9,259 bases of DNA from Comamonadaceae bacterium (GTDB lineage: Bacteria; Pseudomonadota; Gammaproteobacteria; Burkholderiales; Burkholderiaceae_C). The stretch is from positions 1 to 9,259 of the forward strand of contig CANJXV010000087.1 of the NCBI GenBank assembly GCA_947478935.1, given 5' to 3'. The notes under the pieces were generated by a model. The model saw nothing but the letters and a program-made list of their open reading frames with translations, was not told the DNA's origin and did not search any database. The position numbers and the translations under genes were made by a program. Positions 1 through 5,199 of this stretch are shown here, piece by piece; the first letter of the stretch is position 1; the number at the start of each line of letters is the position of its first letter.

Positions 1-108
1 CGCCACGCCGACAGGTTTTTGACCCGCCTCCAGGGCCGGCATGTCCACCAAAGTTTGCAGGCTGCCGACTGGCCCCTGAAGTGCCAGCTGCTGGGTACGT
101 GCATTCAT
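1..108 (-). CDS. Alpha/beta hydrolase-like protein, N-terminal fragment (cut by left edge)
   Basis: Only the first 36 codons are present. They read MNARTQQLALQGPVGSLQTL and continue to KPVGVA at the window edge. The pattern, a short strand, a glycine-containing turn, a second strand, then an acidic 'PALEAG' stretch leading to a hydrophobic strand, resembles the start of small bacterial alpha/beta hydrolases that continue with an HPHP motif. That motif would lie outside the window, so the family call is inference. The ATG at 106-108 lies 6 bases after the ferredoxin stop on the same strand, which argues for translation as the last visible gene of the hemJ operon. No clear Shine-Dalgarno sequence precedes it, so coupling to the ferredoxin gene is plausible. 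The catalytic Ser, Asp and His cannot be checked here. Confidence 0.5.
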   Translation of the reverse strand, partial: MNARTQQLALQGPVGSLQTLVDMPALEAGQKPVGVA

Positions 109-114
109 ACGCGC

Positions 115-477
115 TTAGCGCCCGACGTTGGGGGGCAGGCGCAGGCGTTCGACCGGTTTGCCGCCCAGCAAGTGGCTGTCCACGATTTCGTCGATATCGG
201 CGCTGTCCACATAGGTGTACCAAACTGCCTCGGGATAGACCACTGCCACTGGGCCACCGGCGCAGCGGTCCAGACATCCGGCTTTGTTGACGCGCACCTG
301 GCCGGGGCCATTGTGGTCGGCATCCCGGACACGTTGTTTGCAGCGGTCAAAGCCGGCTTGCGCTTGGTGTTGTGCGCAGCATTCTTCGCCGTTTTTGCGT
401 TCGTTCAAGCAGAAAAAAATATGGCGCTGGTAGTAGCTTGAGTCTGCGGCTGGCGCAGCGGATGGGGTGGAAGTCAT
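115..477 (-). CDS. Thioredoxin-like [2Fe-2S] ferredoxin
   Basis: This is a 120-residue soluble protein of the thioredoxin-fold [2Fe-2S] ferredoxin family, which carries one-electron transfer in the cytosol. The strand 'HIFFCLNER' brings Cys23. Cys34 (or its neighbour Cys33) follows after about ten residues. The second pair is Cys68 and Cys72 in 'NKAGCLDRCAGGP'. This C-x(9-10)-C ... C-x3-C spacing is the cluster-binding pattern of the family. Cys46 is an extra cysteine. The C-terminal 'YPEAVWYTYVDSADIDEIVDSHL' is also typical. The ATG shares bases with the stop codon of the upstream VanZ-like gene (ATGA, 474-477), so translational coupling is likely; no separate ribosome binding site is needed or seen. 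The redox partner is not known. Its place in an operon with hemJ makes a role near heme synthesis a possibility, but that is inference. Confidence 0.85.
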   Translation of the reverse strand: MTSTPSAAPAADSSYYQRHIFFCLNERKNGEECCAQHQAQAGFDRCKQRVRDADHNGPGQVRVNKAGCLDRCAGGPVAVVYPEAVWYTYVDSADIDEIVDSHLLGGKPVERLRLPPNVGR

Positions 478-1595
478 ACACTGATTTTAGATTCGCTCGT
501 GGCTATGCGCAGCCGGGCCAGTGCCAGCGCGATGGCCGCATAGGGCCAGAGCCAGCCCAGCCATTCGGCCAAACCATTAAAGCGTACGAAGCGGCCCTGC
601 TCCCAGGATTGCAAGGTTTGCGCAAAATACGGGTTAGCTGGCGCCTGATTCAGCAAGGCCACATGACCGCATAGCAGAACAAACACCAGGACCAATGCCC
701 AGCGCCAGCGTAGGCGCGCCAGGGCCATGGCCAGGACCAGCGCGGCCAGCAGGCCCGCACTGGTGGTGGCGTCCAGCCAAGACCACATATGTGTCGGCCC
801 CCAGCTCAGGGCAGCTGATAGGCCACTGGCACTCACGCCCACGGCAACCACAACCAAGCTGAGCCAGACGCGGTGACGGGGCCTGTGCAGCAGGCCAAAG
901 CCGAGTAAACAAGGGGCCAGCAAACCGGTGACCACGCAGGCCAGCGTAGCGACTGATCCCAGCGGCACTGCATCGATGGCGGGAAGTAATTTGTGCACTT
1001 GCGCGTCTTCCAACCAATGTGCGCCCAGGCCGAGCAAAGCCTCGGACAAATCTTGCAAACCTCCCCAGACATGGCCTAGACCGAAGGGAACTGCCGAGGG
1101 AAACAAGAGCGCGGCCGGCCAACTGAGCAGCAGCACCAGCACGCCGCGCGATTGCGGCGCCAGCCACCGGTTTTGCCATCGGTCCCACCGCGCCAAGCCG
1201 CCGCGCCGTGCCAGGTACAGCGCCGCCAGCGCGCCCACGATAGTGCCCAGGGTATTGAGCAACCAGTCCTCGCGCGAGGCCACGCGCTGGGGCAAATAGC
1301 TTTGCAAAGTTTCCAGCAGCAAGGACAGCAGCGTGCCACAGGCCACCGCCAGCCAAGCTGGAGGCACCCGGTGCCGGGTGCGCAAAGCCAGCCAGGCCAG
1401 CAAAGCGCCCAGCGGTAAATAGCCGACAACATTGATCGCTACGTCAAAGCCGGTCCAGTAGCGCGGCAGCGGAGCGGCCAAAAAGGCCCAGGGCGCAATG
1501 CCCTGGTCACGCCAATCGGCAAAGGGGTACAGGCTGGCATAGACCACCAGCGTGCAGTACATCCAGGTGAGAGGCCAGGCAGCGGATTTGTGCAT
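474..1595 (-). CDS. VanZ-like multi-spanning membrane protein
   Basis: This 373-residue, strongly hydrophobic protein has about ten likely membrane segments (near residues 10-27, 48-72, 78-96, 113-130, 151-168, 214-236, 242-262, 278-292, 299-315, 343-362). The first 130 residues carry the VanZ-like pattern: 'VVYASLYPFADWR' (18-29), 'FDVAINVVGYLPLG' (50-63), then 'LLETLQSYLPQRVASREDWLLNTLGT' split over 93-118, with acidic and Asn residues inside otherwise hydrophobic helices. VanZ is named for a teicoplanin resistance accessory protein. In proteobacteria the domain is common and its function is unknown, so antibiotic resistance should not be inferred. The C-terminal 240 residues extend well beyond the VanZ core and have no recognised domain. 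The start ATG lies 12 bases after the hemJ stop, behind a weak GGAAC element. The stop overlaps the ferredoxin start by four bases. Confidence 0.85.
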   Translation of the reverse strand: MHKSAAWPLTWMYCTLVVYASLYPFADWRDQGIAPWAFLAAPLPRYWTGFDVAINVVGYLPLGALLAWLALRTRHRVPPAWLAVACGTLLSLLLETLQSYLPQRVASREDWLLNTLGTIVGALAALYLARRGGLARWDRWQNRWLAPQSRGVLVLLLSWPAALLFPSAVPFGLGHVWGGLQDLSEALLGLGAHWLEDAQVHKLLPAIDAVPLGSVATLACVVTGLLAPCLLGFGLLHRPRHRVWLSLVVVAVGVSASGLSAALSWGPTHMWSWLDATTSAGLLAALVLAMALARLRWRWALVLVFVLLCGHVALLNQAPANPYFAQTLQSWEQGRFVRFNGLAEWLGWLWPYAAIALALARLRIATSESKISV

Positions 1596-1607
1596 GGCGC
1601 GTTCCGG

Positions 1608-2036
1608 TCAAAAAGGCTTGAGCACCACCAGCACTACCGCGGCCACCAGGAAAAGCACCGGAATTTCGTTGAACCAGCGGAACCACACATGGCTGCGCAA
1701 AGCGGATTGCACTTCCAATTGGCGCAGGATGCGGGCGCACAAGTGGTGGTAGCCCAGGGTCAGGATGACCACCACGAGCTTGGCATGCATCCAGCCATTG
1801 CCCGGCCCCAGGCCGACGCCGTAATAGAGCCACAAAGTCAGGCCCAAGCCCAAAGCGGGAATGGCCAGGATGGTACTAAAGCGCAAAAGCTTGCGCGCCA
1901 TGAGCAGTAAGCGGGCGCGTTCGGCTTCGGAACCGGGCTCGACCATGGCCAAATTCACAAAAATGCGCGGCAGATAAAAAAGCCCGGCAAACCAGCTGGC
2001 GACGAAAACAATGTGGAAGGCTTTGACCCATAGCAT
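1608..2036 (-). CDS. hemJ: Protoporphyrinogen IX oxidase, HemJ type
   Basis: This 142-residue inner-membrane protein is of the HemJ (UPF0093, often labelled CopD-like) family. HemJ oxidises protoporphyrinogen IX to protoporphyrin IX, the penultimate step of heme synthesis, in bacteria lacking HemG or HemY. The hallmark N-terminus 'MLWVKAFHIVFVASWFAGL' carries the conserved His8. 'GWMHAKLVVVILTLGYHH' carries Lys86, and the C-terminus 'FNEIPVLFLVAAVVLVVLKPF' is the family signature. About four membrane helices are expected, near residues 5-24, 52-72, 84-103 and 121-139. The ATG at 2034-2036 is chosen because family members begin at this Met. A TTG two codons upstream (2040-2042) is an alternative. 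It heads the operon hemJ, VanZ-like gene, ferredoxin, hydrolase, and is divergent from hemB, another heme gene, which supports the assignment. No strong Shine-Dalgarno sequence is visible. Confidence 0.88.
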   Translation of the reverse strand: MLWVKAFHIVFVASWFAGLFYLPRIFVNLAMVEPGSEAERARLLLMARKLLRFSTILAIPALGLGLTLWLYYGVGLGPGNGWMHAKLVVVILTLGYHHLCARILRQLEVQSALRSHVWFRWFNEIPVLFLVAAVVLVVLKPF

Positions 2037-2086
2037 GGACAAAGTGTAGCCGCAGCCCCACTAAGCGAAGGGTCCAAATCGCGGGC

Positions 2087-2113
2087 AAAAAAAACCCCAG
2101 CACATGGCCGGGG
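2087..2113 (-). terminator. Strong intrinsic terminator upstream of hemJ
   Basis: Read on the minus strand, the stem CCCCGGC pairs with GCUGGGG (2107-2113 with 2095-2101, seven pairs including one G-U) around the five-base loop CAUGU, and is followed directly by eight U (2087-2094). It lies about 50 bases before the hemJ start, on the same strand as hemJ. It therefore cannot be the terminator of the hemJ operon itself. It must end a short RNA begun upstream, or act as an attenuator. Confidence 0.82.
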
Positions 2114-2186
2114 TGTTAAGCCTATTTGCTGTCACACATCAAGGCCCCGCTCAGGGAGGAAAAGCGGGGGAAACCGAAGTTCCCAG
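2087..2186 (-). ncRNA. Candidate small RNA (or hemJ leader) with two hairpins and an intrinsic terminator
   Basis: No protein gene fits here, but the minus strand has a complete small-transcript layout. A promoter at 2192-2219 would start RNA near 2184-2188. The RNA opens with a hairpin whose stem GGGAAC/GUUUCCC (2168-2184, one bulged U) is closed by a cUUCGg tetraloop. Next is a perfect 7-bp stem, CCCCGCU/AGCGGGG (2145-2151 with 2163-2169), holding an 11-base loop with UCCUCCC. The two stems compete for two G-run bases. About 30 mostly unpaired bases follow, then the terminator hairpin and eight U (2087-2113). Expected length is about 100 nucleotides. The strong promoter and terminator favour a stand-alone RNA; since hemJ lies 50 bases downstream on the same strand, a regulated leader is the main alternative. 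I do not recognise a named RNA family. Confidence 0.6.
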
Positions 2187-2191
2187 CCAAA

Positions 2192-2250
2192 AGTATATCT
2201 TTCTCGGAAAAAAAGTCACGAATTTTTTATTTTTATTAATAATTTTGTTT
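2192..2250 (-). promoter_or_regulatory. Sigma70-like promoter with AT-rich UP-like tract for the small RNA
   Basis: On the minus strand the -10 box is TATACT (2192-2197, five of six consensus bases). The -35 box is GTGACT (2214-2219, four of six), with a 16-base spacer. Immediately upstream of the -35 (2220-2250) lies an almost pure A/T tract of alternating A and T runs, as in UP elements that bind the RNA polymerase alpha subunit. In a G+C-rich genome such a tract is conspicuous. It also lies on the hemB side of the gap and may contribute to hemB expression. Placed by eye; no transcript start is known. Confidence 0.6.
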
Positions 2251-2348
2251 TATGTGTTGTAAACGGTACATAGGCATGCGGCGCTCCTGCACCGGCCGGC
2301 GACTTTGGGTCGTGACATTTTTTCTTCCCGCCATGCTGCGAAATCAGG

Positions 2349-2361
2349 CACAATTTTCCCC
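2349..2361 (+). promoter_or_regulatory. Possible -10 element directly before hemB (near-leaderless start)
   Basis: CACAAT at 2349-2354 matches four of six -10 consensus bases and ends seven bases before the hemB ATG. A transcript from it would begin at or just before the start codon. This is consistent with the lack of a good Shine-Dalgarno sequence; the only AGG lies about 13 bases upstream of the ATG. No convincing -35 box is seen 16-18 bases further up, so this is a weak call. The AT-rich region at 2220-2275 could hold another hemB promoter. Confidence 0.27.
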
Positions 2362-3378
2362 ATGATCACCCCCGCACCCTTCCCTATCGGCCGGCCCCGC
2401 CGCCTGCGCCGCGATAGCTTCACCCGCAATCTTGTCCGCGAAAACGCCCTCACGGCGCACGACCTGATTTATCCGGTTTTCGTAGTCGAGGGAGAGCGCC
2501 AGCGCGTTGCCGTGCCGTCCATGCCGGGCGTGGAACGCCTAAGCCTGGACTTGCTGCTGCCGGTGGCCCAGGCCTGTGTGGAGCTGGAAATCCCGGTAAT
2601 AGCCTTATTCCCAGTGATCGACCCGTCGCTCAAAACCTACGACGGCGCCGAGGCGCTCAACCCCGACGGACTGGTGCCGCGCGTAGTACGCGCCCTGAAA
2701 AAAGAATTTCCCCAGTTAGGCGTCATGACCGATGTGGCGCTGGACCCGTTTACCAGCCACGGCCAGGACGGCCTTCCCGACACCCGGCCCGAAACCGAGG
2801 GCTATATCCTGAACGACGAAACCACCGCTATGTTGGTGCAGCAAGCGCTCACACAGGCGCGCGCTGGGGTGGACATCGTGGCGCCCAGCGACATGATGGA
2901 CGGGCGCATCGGCGCAATTCGCCAGGCGCTGGAAGCGGAAAAACTGGTACATACCCGCATCATGGCCTACAGCGCCAAATATGCCAGCGCGTTTTACGGC
3001 CCATTCCGCGATGCGGTGGGCTCGGCCAGTAATCTGGGCAAAGGCAACAAAAAAGTCTATCAAATGGACCCTGGAAATAGCGACGAAGCACTACGCGAAG
3101 TGGCTATGGACATTGCCGAGGGGGCCGACATGGTAATGGTCAAACCCGGCATGCCCTACCTGGACGTGGTGCGCCGTGTCAAAGATGAATTCAAAGTGCC
3201 GACCTTTGCCTACCAAGTGTCTGGCGAGTACGCCATGCTGATGGCCGCCGCACAAAACGGCTGGCTGGACCAAGAGGCGGTGATGCTGGAAAGCCTGCTG
3301 GCTTTCAAACGTGCAGGCGCCGATGGAGTGCTCACCTACTTTGCCCTGGACGCGGCGCACGCATTGCGCAAAGCCTGA
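2362..3378 (+). CDS. hemB: Delta-aminolevulinic acid dehydratase (porphobilinogen synthase)
   Basis: This 338-residue cytosolic enzyme condenses two 5-aminolevulinate molecules to porphobilinogen, an early step of heme, siroheme and cobalamin synthesis. Both Schiff-base lysines are present: Lys206 in 'YSAKYASAFYGPFRDA' and Lys261 in 'MVKPGMPYLD'. The metal loop reads 'DVALDPFTSHGQDG' (124-137), with Asp where zinc enzymes such as that of E. coli have cysteines. This is therefore the Mg-dependent, zinc-independent type seen in Pseudomonas. The N-terminal arm 'RPRRLRRDSFTRNLVREN' supports octamer formation. The ATG at 2362 is chosen because the family begins close to this arm; the frame is open further upstream to a TTG at 2305, but that extension has no family likeness. 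The gene is full length and intact, and divergent from hemJ. No terminator is obvious after it. Confidence 0.97.
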   Translation: MITPAPFPIGRPRRLRRDSFTRNLVRENALTAHDLIYPVFVVEGERQRVAVPSMPGVERLSLDLLLPVAQACVELEIPVIALFPVIDPSLKTYDGAEALNPDGLVPRVVRALKKEFPQLGVMTDVALDPFTSHGQDGLPDTRPETEGYILNDETTAMLVQQALTQARAGVDIVAPSDMMDGRIGAIRQALEAEKLVHTRIMAYSAKYASAFYGPFRDAVGSASNLGKGNKKVYQMDPGNSDEALREVAMDIAEGADMVMVKPGMPYLDVVRRVKDEFKVPTFAYQVSGEYAMLMAAAQNGWLDQEAVMLESLLAFKRAGADGVLTYFALDAAHALRKA

Positions 3379-3504
3379 CGCAAACCCCATGCGGCAATGC
3401 TTCATCACCCCAGAACACAAAACCACGCTGGCGCGGTATGACAACGCGCTTTCTCGGCCCTGCGCGCTGCTAACCAACAGTCCTGCGTTGGCCCCCCAAA
3501 GCCT

Positions 3505-4254
3505 ATGAACGCCCCGGTCCTTTTGATCACGGGTGCGTCGCGCGGCATTGGCGCAGCTACCGCGCTGGCGGCGGCGCAGGCCGGCTATGCGGTCGCCGTC
3601 AATTACCAATCCAATTCCCTGGCTGCCGACGAGGTGGTGCGCAGCATCCGCGAAAGCGGTGGTCAGGCCGTGGCCTTGCAAGCTGATGTCAGCCGCGAAG
3701 ACGAGGTGATGGCGCTTTTTGCGCGCTTGGATGCCAAGTGGGGACCCTTGGCCGCATTGGTGAATAACGCGGGCGTGGTCGATGTCAGCTCCCGCGTCGA
3801 TGGCATGAGCGTAGCGCGCTTATCGCGCATGCTTAACACCCATGTGCTGGGCAGCTTTGTATGCGCCCGCGAAGCAGTTTTGCGCATGAGCACGCGCCAT
3901 GGTGGCAGCGGCGGAGCCATCGTCAACCTGTCTAGTGCTGCAGCCAAGTTGGGCAGCCCAGGCCAATATGTGGACTATGCGGCCTGCAAAGGCGCGATTG
4001 ACACCTTCACCATCGGCCTGGCCAAAGAAGTGGCCGCCGAAGGTATCCGGGTCAACGCAGTGCGCCCAGGCATCATTGAAACCGACATCCATGCCAGCGG
4101 CGGCGAACCCGACCGGGCGCAGCGCTTGGCCCCGCAAGTGCCTATGCAGCGTCCGGGCAGCGGGCAGGAAGTGGCGAACGCTATTCTTTGGCTACTGAGT
4201 CCGCAAGCCAGTTACTGCACCGGCGCGCTCTTGGACGTGGGCGGCGGGCGCTAA
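3505..4254 (+). CDS. Short-chain dehydrogenase/reductase (SDR family)
   Basis: This 249-residue classical SDR is an NAD(P)-dependent oxidoreductase acting on a hydroxyl or keto group. The cofactor motif TGASRGIG is at 9-16, with Asp61 in 'ADVS' for the adenine ring. NNAG is at 87-90. The active site is Asn111, Ser144 in 'NLSS', and Tyr158/Lys162 in 'YAACK'. 'VRPGIIETDIHASGG' follows and the C-terminus is 'GALLDVGGGR', the usual end. Arg13 and the Asn33-Tyr34 pair at the end of strand two suggest NADP(H) rather than NAD(H), which is inference. It resembles glucose-dehydrogenase or FabG-like members, but the substrate cannot be read from the sequence. It starts 126 bases after hemB, with no clear promoter, terminator or Shine-Dalgarno sequence in that gap, so read-through from hemB is possible. 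Confidence 0.9.
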   Translation: MNAPVLLITGASRGIGAATALAAAQAGYAVAVNYQSNSLAADEVVRSIRESGGQAVALQADVSREDEVMALFARLDAKWGPLAALVNNAGVVDVSSRVDGMSVARLSRMLNTHVLGSFVCAREAVLRMSTRHGGSGGAIVNLSSAAAKLGSPGQYVDYAACKGAIDTFTIGLAKEVAAEGIRVNAVRPGIIETDIHASGGEPDRAQRLAPQVPMQRPGSGQEVANAILWLLSPQASYCTGALLDVGGGR

Positions 4255-4281
4255 GCGCACACTTGTATGCTTGGTGGGTTG

Positions 4282-4306
4282 CGGCCATTTGGCCCGGGCC
4301 GTTTTT
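4282..4306 (+). terminator. Possible weak intrinsic terminator after the SDR gene
   Basis: CGGCC (4282-4286) can pair with GGCCG (4297-4301), and five T follow directly (4302-4306). The stem is only five pairs with a ten-base loop, and alternative pairings of the GGCC repeats inside it compete. It lies about 28 bases after the SDR stop, the expected place. Confidence 0.38.
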
Positions 4307-4342
4307 CCCGCACTCCCTTTCCCGACCCCGTTGCCCAACCTG

Positions 4343-4348
4343 TATAAC
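4343..4348 (+). promoter_or_regulatory. Possible -10 box upstream of the crotonase gene
   Basis: TATAAC matches five of six -10 consensus bases and ends 25 bases before the ATG at 4374, leaving room for a short leader that includes AGG (4358-4360). No recognisable -35 sits at the right spacing, so the call depends on the -10 and on the preceding terminator-like hairpin. Confidence 0.35.
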
Positions 4349-4373
4349 GACCTGATCAGGCAGAAAGTTTTTT

Positions 4374-5159
4374 ATGGATACCACCGCCCTGTGCAGCCCC
4401 GATTTATCTGTTGAACAACGCGGACCGGTGCTGTGGCTGACCATCACACGCGACGCACGCCGCAATGCTATGAGCCATGGCGTACTAGCCGGTATGGCTG
4501 CAGCGATCAGCGCGGCTCAAAGCGAGCGCAGCGTGCGCGCCATCGTCATCACTGGCGCCGGTGACAAAGCCTTTTGCGCCGGGGCCGATTTGCAAAACGC
4601 ACAAGCCTTCACGACGGATTACTCCGAGCCGCTAGGTCATTTAGCGCAGCTCTTGCGCGTCGCCAAAGCCAGCTATGTGCCGCTGGTCGCACGGGTTAAC
4701 GGCGCGTGCATGGCAGGGGGCATGGGCCTGTTGTCCATGTGCGATTTGGCGGTGGCCGCAGAGCATGCCGTCTTTGGTTTGCCCGAGGTCAAAGTGGGCG
4801 TGTTCCCCGCCCAGGTGCTAAGCGTCTTGCAGCACCTGATTCCACGTCGCACGCTGGTGGAGATGTGCATTACGGGCGAGCCCATTACCAGCCTGCAGGC
4901 CTTGGAGTTTGGCCTGGTCAATTACATTGACCGCGATGTCGATGCCAAGTTGCAATGGCTGCTGGAACGCCTGCTAGACAAGTCACCCGCAGCGGTACGG
5001 CGTGGGCTGTACATGATGAAGAAAATGGAGACCATGGCCTTTGAAGAATCCATGGCTTTTACCGAAAGCCAGATTGCGCTTTTTACCTTGACCGAGGACG
5101 CACGCGAAGGCCAAATGGCGTTTCAGGAAAAACGCAAACCCCAATGGAGCGGCAAGTGA
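4374..5159 (+). CDS. Enoyl-CoA hydratase/isomerase family protein (crotonase fold)
   Basis: This 261-residue protein of normal family length acts on an acyl-CoA thioester, probably in fatty-acid or branched-chain acyl-CoA breakdown. The oxyanion-hole region is 'AFCAGADLQ' (66-74), and the second half-site is 'NGACMAGGMGLLSMCDLAVAA' split over 109-129. 'FGLPEVKVGVFPAQ' (134-147) follows, and the C-terminus 'FQEKRKPQWSGK' is typical. Aligned by eye to rat mitochondrial hydratase, Glu138 matches catalytic Glu164, but the position of Glu144 is Gly118. Only one of the two hydratase glutamates is therefore kept. Enoyl-CoA isomerases also rely on the Glu164 position alone, so isomerase or a divergent hydratase are both possible. 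It probably forms an operon with the GMC gene 40 bases downstream. Confidence 0.9.
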   Translation: MDTTALCSPDLSVEQRGPVLWLTITRDARRNAMSHGVLAGMAAAISAAQSERSVRAIVITGAGDKAFCAGADLQNAQAFTTDYSEPLGHLAQLLRVAKASYVPLVARVNGACMAGGMGLLSMCDLAVAAEHAVFGLPEVKVGVFPAQVLSVLQHLIPRRTLVEMCITGEPITSLQALEFGLVNYIDRDVDAKLQWLLERLLDKSPAAVRRGLYMMKKMETMAFEESMAFTESQIALFTLTEDAREGQMAFQEKRKPQWSGK

Positions 5160-5199
5160 GGCCGCTGTGGCAGTCTGACGCCGCTACCCAATACCCCGC

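Noticed and set aside
19..441. Open plus-strand frame across the ferredoxin gene
   Set aside because: It is antisense to a clear [2Fe-2S] ferredoxin and has no recognisable domain; a G+C-rich shadow frame.
634..1356. 240-codon minus-strand frame inside the VanZ-like gene
   Set aside because: It has Gly/Ala/Arg-rich composition with no motif, while the other frame on the same strand gives a coherent membrane protein with VanZ signatures.
2119..2140. Five-codon frame (Met-Cys-Asp-Ser-Lys-stop) within the candidate RNA
   Set aside because: It is too short, has no ribosome-binding site and no run of regulatory codons, so a leader-peptide attenuator is not supported.
2305..2361. TTG-initiated N-terminal extension of hemB by 19 codons
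   Set aside because: The extension has no family likeness, and the ATG at 2362 begins the known HemB N-terminal arm.
3091..3681. 196-codon frame antisense to the 3' end of hemB and the start of the SDR gene
   Set aside because: It crosses two well-supported genes on the other strand and is His/Gly/Arg-rich without a domain.
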